A stretch of DNA of 22,617 nucleotides, from positions 1 through 22,617 of the forward strand of contig JWZX01001685.1 of assembly GCA_001275005.1 (NCBI GenBank). Direction: 5' to 3'. The position numbers and the translations under genes were made by a program. Positions 1 to 10,491 of the stretch are shown one piece after another; the stretch's first letter is position 1, and every line of letters begins with the position of its first letter. The notes beneath the pieces were generated by a model. The model did not search any database. It was not told the origin of the DNA and was given only the letters and a program-made list of their open reading frames with translations. Origin of the DNA: Chrysochromulina tobinii. Taxonomy: Eukaryota > Haptophyta > Prymnesiales > Chrysochromulinaceae.

Positions 1-140
1 GGGTGGGTTGGTTTTGAGGGGGTTCGGTTTGTGCGGTTCGTGTGTCTGTCCCGTGTGTGTCCCGGCTCCCCCCGGTGTCTTTTTACCGGTACCTTGTGTG
101 TCGATTCAACGACCCTTTTCTGCGAAAGCGAGAACAAAAG

Positions 141-2016
141 ATGGCGATGTGCTGTGGCGCCTCGCCCATCGTCGCCGACGCGCGAGCTCGCATCCCGCTG
201 TACGCGTCCGACTGGCAGATCACGCGGTGTAGCCAGGTTTCCAAGATTGCGAGCGCCTCTCTCTTCTCTTACATTGCCGGCATCTTCCCAGCGCTCATCT
301 TTGGCGAACTCCTTCACGTCCAGACGGAGGGGCTCATCGGCATTCCCGAGGTGTTGCTCTCGACGGGCGGTTCGGGCATCATTTGGTCGTTCCTGGCTGG
401 GCAACCGCTCGTCATTGTGGGCGTGACTGGGCCCGTTATGATGTTCGTGTCGGTCGTCTTCAAGCTGAGCTCCACACTGGGTGCACCCTTCGTGCCATGG
501 CTCGGATGGGTCGCTGTTTGGTCGGGGCTCATGCATATCTTACTCGCGGTCACTGGAGCGGCACAGGCTGTTCGCTACGTCACTGCCTTCAGCGGCGAAG
601 TGTTCGGCTTCTTCATCAGCGTCTCATACATATACGATGCACTCGCCGCGCTGCTGGATCCTCTCTTCAGAACCTACGACGTGCCACTGGCGGGATCCGA
701 GCTGCCCCACGAGGCTGCAGTGGAGCTGAGATACGGCGTGGCATTTGCGTCGCTGCTCCTCGCCCTGTTCACCTGCACGGTGGCCCTCGTGCTTCACCAT
801 GCGGAGGCTTGGCGCCAGTTTGGACCACATACGCGCACTCTGCTTGCCGCATACGCCACGGCGATTGCTGTCGTGCTGCTCACGGCGCTCAGCTACATCC
901 CATGCTTCGACAGGACGGCGGGCAGCAACCGCCTCAACCTACCAGGAGGAGATGCCCAGCTGTTGCCGTCGACCGACCGGTGTGGAGCGTGCCCGAGCTT
1001 GCCTGCGCTGTGGAAGCGCATGCTTATACTGAGGCGGCGCACGCGGATGATTTCGCGTGTGCGACAGATCATGGGTCAACAATCTCGGCGTCGGCGCGAT
1101 GGGTGTCCCCTTTGAGAGCACGGCCTCCATGAGCGGCAACGCGACCGTACCGGGGAGCCCGAATCCCAACATTCTTGCTGGCTGGCACATTGGTGCCGCG
1201 ATCATTCCCGCCTTCTTGCTGACCACACTCTTCTTCTTCGACCACAACGTCTCCTCGCTCCTGAGCCAGCAGCCACGGTTCCACCTCATCAAGCCCTCCG
1301 CCTACAGCCTCGACTTCTTGGTGCTCGGCGCCATCGTCGTGCTCACGGGTATCTTTGGAGTTCCACCCGGCAATGGTCTGATCCCCCAAGCCCCGCTGCA
1401 CGTGCGCGCCTTGGCCACCCTCGAGGTAGTCAAGGACCCGCTGAGCGGCGTTGTACGTGAGGAGTACCTCGGCGTCTTAGAGACGCGATGGTCCAATTTG
1501 CTCCAGTCCGCGGCGATCCTGTTCACATTCCTCATCTACGTCGTCCTCGGAACCATCCCCCAGGGCGTCCTCTACGGGATCTTCCTCTTCATGGGCATCA
1601 CTGGCTTTGATGGCAATAGCCTATGGACGCGCCTGTGGCTGCTGACCACACAATCCGACCTGCGCCCTCGCGTGCCGTACGTCACCGACGTGCGCTGGCG
1701 CTCCGTCCAGGCGTACACGCTCTTGCAGCTCGCATGCGTGATTGTCGTCTTTGTGGTCGCCAAGCTTCCGGAATGGATTTCGTCCAGTGCCGCCCCGTAC
1801 ATCGCCGTCACCTTCCCTCTGTTCATCGCCGTCTTTGTGCCGATACGCTCGCACCTGCTCCCGCGCTTCTTTGGGCCAGGCGAGCTCGATCTGCTCGACC
1901 CAGCCGCTCCGGACTCTGCCCCCACGCAGTCCCAGACTGAGACTCCGTACGGGGACTCAGCCGGGAGCGGGATTCCCGGGTCCATTGAAATCCGAGTAAC
2001 AGCCGAGGACCCCTAG
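141..2016 (+). CDS. SLC4-family (BOR-type) bicarbonate/borate transporter, two exons
   Basis: Exons 141-979 and 1068-2016 join to 595 residues. The hallmark SLC4 segment QPLVIVGVTGPV is at residues 88-99. After the splice, SWVNNLG (281-287) follows R280, matching the family's R-[SG]-W stretch. DHNVSSLLSQQ, FGVPPGNGLIPQAPLH (about 376-391) and YGIFLFMGITG (449-459) resemble plant and yeast BOR proteins more than animal band 3. Many hydrophobic segments indicate a plasma or internal membrane location. There is no long N-terminal cytosolic domain; the first membrane segment begins near residue 40. The ATG at 141 was chosen because it follows an A-rich stretch and precedes the conserved core; the frame is open further upstream but reads as non-conserved sequence. 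The family moves HCO3- or borate, so pH or inorganic-carbon supply is a plausible role; the substrate cannot be read from sequence. The C-terminal 40 residues are polar and unconserved. Confidence 0.9.
980..1067 (+). other. Intron of the SLC4 gene (88 bp, GT-AG, phase 2)
   Basis: The frame moves from frame 3 to frame 1 here. Removing 980-1067 (GTGTGG...GCGACAG) creates codon CG|A and gives STDR-SWVNNLG, which fits SLC4 homologues. Donors at 968 and 989 are phase-compatible alternatives that would drop four residues or add three. Stops in frame 1 at 1030 and 1048 rule out read-through. Confidence 0.75.
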
Positions 2017-2594
2017 AGGACCCCAGGTAACTACGAATCAATCCGAGGCGCAGTCGCCTTGTTGGCGAGCGAGCTGCTGTGCCCAGTGCGGCGGCACTGC
2101 CAGTGGTGGTGTCGGCCGCGTCGCAACTCCACCACGTGCGATCTAATTCTAATTTCTCTGCTGAGTCTACGCTATTTAATTGAGAGCCTTGCGCAACCGA
2201 GTACACGGGGTTTGACTAGAGTTGTTTAACGTTAAGAGGAGAACAGTGTTGAAGTGTTGAACAGTAACAACAGAACAACAACAGAAAGTCGTGAACAACA
2301 GAATCGTGAACAGTAACAAAAAATTTCGTTAAACAGCAGCGTGAACGAGAGTTCTCGTACGTGAGCTCGTTAAGGGATTGAATATTTAGAATGCCGCGGA
2401 CGCTCGCCATGGCGCGAGCCTCCTACGGTCCCACAGAACGATCGGACTGTGCAGCTAGGACATGCCGTCATGCGCCCATATCAACTACCCACAGCGGGCT
2501 TGAGATCACACACAGAACAGTACACACTCCCAACGGCACGGCACACGGCTTGCTCACCAGCACCAACCCAAACTGTGCACAGTGTGCGCTCCTC
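2017..2594. other. Intergenic region between convergent genes
   Basis: These 578 bases separate the SLC4 stop from the NLR-like gene's stop. They must hold both 3' UTRs. Apart from the AT-richer GAACA-type segment at 2221-2337, I see no coding signal. The frames open across it are extensions of antisense shadows of the LRR exon. Confidence 0.6.
2221..2337. repeat. AT-rich GAACA-type low-complexity segment bounded by a short inverted repeat
   Basis: Variants of GTGAACA, CAGTAACA and GAACAACA recur about ten times. The segment is bracketed by GTTGTTTAACG (2221-2231) and CGTTAAACAGC (2327-2337), which are inverted copies matching at 10 of 11 bases. Its composition is clearly less GC-rich than either flank. 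It could be a small insertion or a structured 3' UTR. Confidence 0.4.
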
Positions 2595-5500
2595 TTACAG
2601 CACCAACTCAAATGGCCTGCGGTCCTTCACCGCGTCTCGCACCGCTTGTTTCCCTTCATCTCCCAAGTTGTTGAACCGAATGTCGAGGCTGGTGAGCACC
2701 AACCTGCTCCTGGACGACAGGGCATCTGCGATGGCCTTGGCGCCGTCGCTGCCGATGTTGTTCTGTTCGAGGTTGAGCTTTTCCAGCATCGCCTTGCCCT
2801 TCAAGGCAACAGCGATCGCTTTTGCTCCCCCTGCGCTGATCTCGTTGCCGCTCAGTCCCAAGGAGGTCAGCTTTGTCTTGCCCGACTGCAACGCGCCTGC
2901 GATCGCCTTGGCTCCCTCTTCACCGATCGTATTCTGGCCGAGGATGAGCGAGGTCAGCTTTGACTTGCCCGACTGCAACGCGCCTGCGATCGCCTTGGCT
3001 CCCTCTTCACCGATCATGTTCTGGCCGAGGATGAGCGAGGTCAGATTTGACTTGCCTGACTTCAAGACTTCCGCGATTGCCATGGCTCCGTTGTTGTCGA
3101 ACGCGGTGTTGTGCAGGTTGAGGTCGGTCAGACACGCCCCGCCCGAGGACAGGGCGTCCAGGATCGCCTTGACACCCGCTGAACCGATGTCGTTGAAGCG
3201 CAGGTCGAGCGAGGTCAGCGTTGCCTCGCCCGACTGCAAGGCATTGGCGATCGCTTCTGCTCCGACTGCGTCGATCTGGTTGTCGGACAGATTCAGGACG
3301 GTCAGCGTCTTGGCCGAGGACAGGGCGTCTGCGATCCCCTTGGCGCCGTCGTTGCCGATTCGGTTGACCGCGAGATTCAAGGTGGTGACCACCGTCTTGC
3401 CCGACTTCAAGGCATCTGTGATTGCCTTGGCTCCCTCCGTGCTGATGTTGTTGGCGCGCAGGTTGAGGTCGGCCAGCTTCGTCTTGCCCGACTGTAAGGC
3501 GTCGGCGATGGCCTTTGCGCCCGCCGCGCCGAGGCTGTTGTCTTGAATATGGAGCGAGGTCAGCTCTGACATGCTCGACTGCAAGGCGTCGACGATCGCT
3601 TCTACTCCGCGTGCGCCGATATTGTTCCAGCTCAGGGTCAGGGAGGTGAGCTTCGCCTTGCCCTGCAGGGCACCCGCGATTGCCATCGCCCCTTCGTCGC
3701 CGATGTTGTTGCGGTAGAGGTCGAGGCTGGTCAGCAGCACCAACCTGGCCGAGGACAAGGCATCTACGATCGCCGTGATGCCTGCGGTGCCGATGAGGTT
3801 GAAGCGGAGATCGATAATGGTCAGCTTCTCCATGGACTTCAGGTCCGAGGCAAACAGGATGGCGTCGGCTGGTCCCAATCGGAGTTTCAGAGACCGGAAG
3901 TCGGCCTTCGTCTGGTCGTGCTTCATGCCCGAGAGCATAATGCCCTTTTCCATGCCGATCTTGGCGAGCATTTCGGCCGACTGAACGTCGAGGTCGTTCT
4001 TGAGCAGGATGCAATGTTTAAGCTCCACACTGAGTTTGAACAGCTCAGAGACGACGAGCGCGCCGGAGACCCCGAACCCTTTGTTGACCAGATCCAGCTC
4101 AGTCAGCGCGTCTGCACGCAGCTCCTTGATTGGGATCTCCGAGAAGACCTCGAGAGATGTGCTGCTGAGGACTGCTTTCGCGAGTTGCTCCGCTGCCTCC
4201 CCGTCAATGTTGTTCCAGGCGACGGAGAGATTTTTGAGCACCGCGCTGGACCTTATCAGCTCGGCGAGCACAATACCCTCCGTTTGGCCGAGGTGTTTGT
4301 GCTGCAGCTTGAGCTCTGTCAGCGTATCCTCGCGCAGCTCTTTCATCGGCACCCCAGAGAGCACCTCGAGCGACGAGCTCCCTAATGCTGCCGCCGCAAG
4401 CTGCTGCGCCGCCTTGCCAATGATCTTTGGATTGTAGGCGACCGAGAGATTTTTGAGCACCTGGCGCTCTTCTACTTCAACATCTGCATATGTCTTTGCG
4501 GACATGACGTCCAAAGCCTTGGCCACCTCTGCTGCTTCAGCTTCGTCAAGCTCATTCTCACTCAAGTCGACGTGCGAAACCTTTTCAGCCAGCAGCAGCA
4601 CGGCGCGCAGGGCCGTCGGACTCTTCGCGACTCGACGTGACAGCTTCAGCGACTCGCCCACATCGGCTGCGCGCAGCAGTCCGGCCTGGAACGTGGCGCC
4701 CTGCGCCTCGCCGATGCGTAGCACGTTTGCCCACCACGCCGTCCACTGCCACGGCAGCTGCCCAGGGGGTAGCTTCACGCCATCACAGAGCGCACATGCG
4801 GCGTGATACTCCTGGAAGGACAAGTGGGACGCCTGCAGTTGGAGCGGATTCGCCTGCAGCAGGCTGAGCAATGGCAGGCGGCCGCGCCGCACGCGGTCGC
4901 GCACGGCGTCGAGTGCCTCACGCAGCTCGACGGGCAGCGCATCGTGTGCCTCCCTCAGCTTGAGGTGGTAGTCCGCGCCGAATTCGGCTCTGCGCTTGCC
5001 CGACGACATGAGGTCGTCCGACTTTAGCTTGCCGGAAGTGGTGCCGTCCTCAAACTTGACCTCGTATGCACTAGCGACGGCGTTGCTGACTTCGCCACGC
5101 CGGCCTGCGTGCGGCCCATGCCGCACTTCTGCATACTCACCCACCTTTGGCTTGTTTGCACACACTGGCCAGCGCATCGCGGCAAGGAGGTCGGCAGCGC
5201 TCGCGTGCAACCCCACTGCCGCCGCGAGCATCTGCTCCTCTTCGATGATGCGCCGATCGGCCACGTGCGCCTCAAAGAAGATGGCCTGGATGATACTCCT
5301 CATGTGCTCCACCCCCGCTGAGCCCCGCTCCTTGCGCTCAGCCCCCTCGAGCATCGCGCGTGATGCGGCCGCGTACAGCTCGGCAACGTTGCGCGGCAAT
5401 GCGCCTCGCGCCTCGAACAGGGAGATCACCATGCTCAGCATCTGCGCGCGATACAAGGGGGGCAACGTGTGCAGTGGAGGTGAGACGGTGACGCGGCGCG

Positions 5501-8500
5501 GCGAAGGTGCTGCTGCTGTATACCAGTGGATTGCTCGTGACGTTGAGCTCGTCGCGTCGCGCAGTTGACGCAATTTCGCGCCACAGCGTGTCGCCGCGCT
5601 CTTTCCCCACGCGCTGCTCGACAACGCTCTGCTGCTGTGTCTCATTGAGTGGCTGGAGCTCGAGCGCCAAAAAGTGCTCCTCAAAGCGCGTCTTGTCGAG
5701 GCCTTCAGGGCGTGACGTGGCCAGCAGCACGTGTCCCTGAGGCGCGAGCACCTCCGTCACGTGCCGCTCGATGGCCGCGCGCATTTTGCCACCCTCGTCC
5801 ATGCCGTCGAGCAGCAGGAGCGCACGTCGCGCGCGCATCGCGCCGCGCAGCATGCGGTACACATCAGCGTCGGCGCCGTGCATGCAGCGCAGGTATGCGT
5901 CGACCCAGTTCCACGCGGTGGCGAAGATGTCGCGATGCTCCTCGAGGAGCAGCAGCCGCTGTAGCTGCTGCACGCGCACGAGCACAGGCACGAGCCGTCG
6001 ATCTGGGTCGTTGAGCACGTGCGTCACGAGCTGCGAGATCAGGCACGTCTTGCCTGCTGCCGGCGGGCCGGTGAGCAGCACGCCCCCATGCTTCTCGGCC
6101 GTGCCCTCTTCACACCGACCACGGTGGAGGTCGAGCAGCTTCTTAGCGAGGGCGCCGACATCGCCAAAGTGCTCTTTGCCTTCGCCCGTGGCGACGGCAA
6201 GCGGCACGCACTGCTGACGCACGTCGAGCCGCTTGCCCGAGAGAGCGTCGACGATCGCGGCATGATCCGTGCCCAGCGTGCGCTCGTACTGTCGTCGCGC
6301 CGCGTTGTGGTCGTCTGCGGGCAGCTCGCGCAACCCATGGTTCCACGGGTGGAGGGCCACCTGTGCACGCGAGTCGTCATCGAGCCAGACCAGGCGGTGG
6401 GTGCCACCGTCGGCGCCCTCGACACGCGCGTCACGCCATCGAAGTCCATCGACTGTGACCGTCAGCAGCGTGCCCGATGCAAACGTGCGGACACCAGCCA
6501 CCCCGGAGGCACGCCACGCGGCAACGCACTCGCGGTCGACATCGTGGCACCAGAAGGCGTCAAGGATCGCATGCACCCGCGCCGCCTCCTCCTGAGCACT
6601 CTCCCCTCTCTCATCGCGGACCAATGAGTCGAGCTTCGCTACCGCCTTTACCACCGCGCGGCGCGCGGCATCACTTGTCAGCGCCGCGGCGCGCAGAGCG
6701 GTCAATGCTGACTCGGCGCGTAGTGAGGTGGATGCTGTTGTTTCGGTATCGAAAAGCAGTTTCGCTTTGAGCGTTGCCACGTCCTCCCGGGCGCGGCGTG
6801 CGTCTTCGAGCGCCTCCGCCCCATCCGCGCCCTTGCGCCATGGCAGCACGACCTCACTGCAAATATCGAGGCGCACATTGCCCTCACTGCAAACATCGAG
6901 GCGCACATTGCCTTCGCCGCCATCGATCAGGCTGCCCGTCAGCACCACGACAGGCTGGCCAGCCGCCCAAAGCAGTCCAGTGGGTGAGGTGGGCACACGC
7001 GTGCCCGGCACACTAGCAGGTTCCGCCATGCGGTGTTGAAGCGCCGTGGAGAGCTTGCGCACGGCGTACCACGCGAGCCGCTTGTGCCGGCGCGAGAGCT
7101 GCGGATAGCGCAGGGATGCGAGCGCGCAGCCAAGGAGCGGCAGCAGCAGCAGTGACGGGTGGGCGTCCTCCGCCACGGTGTTCGCCGAATCCGCGTTGAC
7201 TTTCGCGCAGCACCGCGCGCACAGCCCTCGCGTGCACTTTGCCACGGTGACGCACAGCTCGAAGACTTCGCTCGCGCCCGTCGACCAACTGGCTGCTTCC
7301 TTGGGCCGCTTTGGTGCCCACGGGTCGTCGCAGCCAAAGAGCGCGTCGACCACCTGCTCCATCTCGCGCAGTGCCGCGTCAGCCGTGCGGCCGTCGCCCA
7401 GCCACTCGTTGTCTGTATGACCGTGCAATGAGCCCTTTTCCTGCAGCTGCTTTGCCTTGGCGGCACTCAGCCCGAGCACGTCGACGAGCAGATTGGGCCG
7501 TGGCGCGCCATCGGCCTCTTTGAGCTTGGCCTTGTGCACATCGTCGGGTGTCGGCGGGATTGGCGCGTGCTGGAACAGCAGCCGCGAGATGAAGAAGGCT
7601 GCGTCGTCGGCCACGCCGTCGACATGAAAGTGAGCAAAATCGATGAGCCAAAGTTCGCCCCGCTTGTCGATGAGCACATTGGACAGGTTGAGATCGCCGT
7701 GCACCTGCACCTGCAGCGGGGCCCATCTCGTTGCCCACGGCACGTCCCGCAGCCGCTCGAGCAGCGCGAGCAGGTCGTCGCACGACGTCTGAGCCGCCTC
7801 GCGCTCCGCAGGCTCGAGCTCGAGCAAAAAGCTGTCGGCGTACCGAGCCGCGTGCTTCTCCTCAAGCCACTCTGCGTCGCATGCGGCATCGCGCAGCGCA
7901 GACGCGAGCTTCGATGACCTGTCGTCGGGGCACACGAGTACCGCCACAGCACGCGCTGCCAGCTCGGTGCGCCAGCGGCCAAAATACTTTGGGCCGGGCT
8001 TGCCGTCGTCGCCGCCGGCTGGCGCGCGCTGCGCTGAGCGCAGCGCGAGCGTGCTGATCGGACCGCCCGGCCCAAAGAGCGTACTGACGGCACTGGCAAT
8101 CTCCGGAACCGGAGCGTCATTCAAGCCGAATATAGGCCAAGAACGATTCGCGCGGCGCCACATGAGCCGGGGTACGGCCCGCGTCTTGAGCGTGCTGATG
8201 AGCGGGTTGTCGCCCGCCTGCTCGCCGTCCGCCCGCTCGCAAAAATCGGGCATCATCCAGCACGCTCCCGCCAACTCGAGCACGACGGCGCCGCGCGGCT
8301 CAACCTCTGTCGCCTGGGCAGGCTCACGCGCCCATCGCTCGAGTCCGTCGAGCACAACCAAATTGAAGCTGGCGAGGAGGGCATTGACAACGGTTTCGTC
8401 GCCCTTGCCCGTGAACTTGGCGCATGCAATCGCCGCCTTGGCGTTCGCGAGCTCGCGCTCAGGGCTGTCCAGCGTCACGACCTTCGTCACTCTGCCGCCG

Positions 8501-10377
8501 CTGATGTCGATGATTTTGGACCGGCTCTCCTCTGCCATCTGGAAGCGCAAGGGCAGCCGCCCCTCGGCCGCTTTTAGGTGCGCGGCCACGATGCGCGCGG
8601 CGCCCTGTTCCAATGACGTCCATCCGCGCGCCTTGTATTCGCGTTCGTTGTACGCGTGGCATGCCCGCTCAACTGTGAGCGCTTCTTGTGCCTTCTCCGC
8701 CACGACCTCTGTCTCGAAGGATACCGTGGCTGTCGTGCCGGTCACCGTGATGCCCTTCACTTTGCCGAAGTGCGCCATCTCTTTCTCCAGCACGGCTTGG
8801 TCCGACACATTCCAAACGGTGAGCTGCCCTTCGTACTGCTGGGGCCGCGTCGGCACTTCCGTCTGAAGTAGAACGGTGGTGCCTGTCAGGCTCGCATACA
8901 GGAGCGTCATCACATCGAGTCCGCGCCGGAAGACGACATCCTCCTCCTCCGTTCGGTCCCACGTGATAGGATCCTTCTGGTAAATCGATAAGAAGTCCCA
9001 GAAGAGCCCGCAGCTGTCGGTATCGCGCTCCGTGTTCAGATAGTTTCGCACGGCCTTGAGCGTGTTGCCGTGCGGGTCCGGGTGTTGCGGCGTCTGCCAC
9101 GCCTGGCTCAGCGCAAGGACCGAGCGATCGTCGCGCCGCAGCATGTCGGCCGCCTCGGCCGCCGGCACAAAAGCCTCATACGGCAGATCCTGGCGCCGCT
9201 TCACGATCACTTCACCAAGTGGGCCGCGACTGAACGCCGCGTCCGCCTCGGCCGAGCGAAGCCACGAGCACCTCACAAGACGAATGGAATTATCCCTCAG
9301 CCGCTCTCGCAGCGGCGCATCGATTTTGGCCTCGACGAAGGCGAGGCTGTGCGCCGTCTGCTCCTCGGAGAAGATGGGCCCACGGATCACGCGCGCGACG
9401 GGCACACCAAACCGAGCAGCTGCTCTCGTGCGCGCTACCTCAGTCATCAGCGCCTTGGCAGCATCGAGTTTGGTCACCCTCGGCTCGTCGGGCGTGTCGT
9501 CGTAGAAGGCCTGCGTGCGAAGCACGAGCGAGCCTGAGAGGCCGCCGTGCAGCGGTGAGACTCGCACACGCGTTGCTTTCTCAAAGAGGCGCTCGATCAA
9601 GCGCACGTCGGCGTCGCGCAGCTCGAGACCTTCTAACGGTTGGACGATGGCGTCGCGCCACTGCCAGTGATGTTTCCTGTCGCCCTCGACCGTAATGAAC
9701 AACGGCTTGAGATGCTCCTCCGAAAGGCCTCGAACGTTGAGAGCGTACTCGTAGAACGTGTAACGCGACATCAGCCCCGGGAACGACTCGCTTGGCTTCA
9801 CTTCGACAGTGGTGTGCAGCAGCCGAGGAGCGCCCACCACTTCCCACCCAAGCTCCTCTTTCACGCCGCGCACGGCGCCATCCTCCGCCACCTCATCGTT
9901 GATCAACTTCTCGCCGGGAACGCCGCCGCGGATCTTCTCCTTGCCGTTGGCCAGCGTCTGCTTCTGCTCGATGAGGTGCTGGGTCGATGTCGGATGCAGC
10001 ACGCGCATCTTCACAACTCGCAGCTCCCGCAGCGCACGTCCCTCCTCGTACGTGAGGGTACACTCACCCTGTTTCACCTCGGCCCAAAGGTGCCCAACGG
10101 ATTTGGCGGTGCCCGTACCCCACAAGTCGATGGGCACTTTGTGCTCATCGAGCCATGAACGCGTCGTCGCTTCACTTGTCCAATCGAGAACGGGCTCGAC
10201 TCGTGGTGGATTAACTTCGTCATGCGATGCACTCGTCTGGTCATGTGATGTTTGTTCGTTTGATGTATCAATGTGTGTTGCCGCGACGGATGGATGACCG
10301 CACGCGTCCGCAGCTTTGCTGCCCGACCGCCACCGTCCTATCAAGCTGTGCCGCAGGGCCGTCAATTCGTCCCACAT
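2595..10377 (-). CDS. Giant NLR/STAND-type protein: Nudix-like, HET/TIR-like, kinase-like, NACHT and LRR modules
   Basis: Exon 1 runs from 10377 (ATG) to 5524 and exon 2 from 5441 to 2595. Residue numbers here count from an in-frame upstream ATG at 10551; subtract 58 for the 10377 start. Visible modules: Nudix-box-like 209-236 (RGVKEELGW); kinase/APH-like G-loop GGLSGS (336-341), K361, E371, catalytic HGDLNLSN (951-958) and LIDF (969-972); HET/TIR-like VLALSQAW (478-485) and GLFWDFLSIYQ (515-525); RRM-like LTVWNV...ATVSFE (577-613); Cys-rich 1100-1115; SH3/Tudor-like 1357-1408; NACHT with Walker A GPPAAGKT (1495-1502), Walker B LLLLDGMDE (1578-1586) and sensor ATSRP; SH3/KOW-like about 1776-1821; NLR-type SHLSFQEYHAA (about 1880); then LRRs to residue 2624. 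NACHT-LRR proteins are NTP-dependent sensors, so an intracellular immune or self/non-self role is inferred. The 10377 start is preferred because the 10551 N-terminus lies in repeat-like DNA and reads through an A-rich tract. The NACHT and LRR calls are firm; the others rest on short motifs. Confidence 0.85.
2598..3835 (-). repeat. Fourteen ribonuclease-inhibitor-type leucine-rich repeats
   Basis: About fourteen units of 28-29 residues follow the pattern LTSLDLxxNxIGxxGAxAIAxAL. The regular block encodes the C-terminal third of exon 2. Upstream, from about 4586 to 3840, are more degenerate LRRs. These include two long units with LKNLSVAxN...SLEV...KELRxDxLTEL, which look like an older duplication. 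Confidence 0.9.
2877..3050 (-). repeat. Near-identical tandem 87-bp LRR duplication
   Basis: Units 2877-2963 and 2964-3050 differ at only a few positions. They encode adjacent repeats LTSLILGQNMIG and LTSLILGQNTIG. Neighbouring LRRs are far more diverged at the DNA level, so this duplication is recent or gene-converted. Confidence 0.85.
5442..5523 (-). other. Intron of the NLR-like gene (82 bp, GT-AG, phase 0)
   Basis: Read on the minus strand, GTATAC starts at 5523 and CGCGCAG ends at 5442. Splicing joins TSNPL to MLSMVISLF, which rebuilds the conserved NACHT helix SNPLxLSM. The upstream exon's frame continues into an unrelated sequence that stops at 5338. Confidence 0.9.
6853..6912 (-). 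repeat. 30-bp in-frame tandem duplication in the NLR-like gene
   Basis: Two 30-bp copies (6853-6882 and 6883-6912), differing at one base, encode EGNVRLDVCS and EGNVRLDICS (residues 1213-1232). They lie in a linker between the kinase-like C-lobe and the SH3/Tudor-like segment. They preserve the frame. Confidence 0.9.
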
Positions 10378-10491
10378 CTCCAATTGCTTTTGGACAGAAC
10401 TCTGGAATCCCCAGGTGGAGATGCGCGCGTTTTTTTGTTTTTTGTTTTTCACGGAATGTGTTTGGGGGGTTACGGCCCGAAGCTTACATGT

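Noticed and set aside
2449-3546. Long plus-strand open frame (365 codons) antisense to the LRR exon
   Set aside because: It is the reverse-strand shadow of the LRR repeats; its own repeats mirror the 28-29-residue LRR period and the minus strand has the conserved protein.
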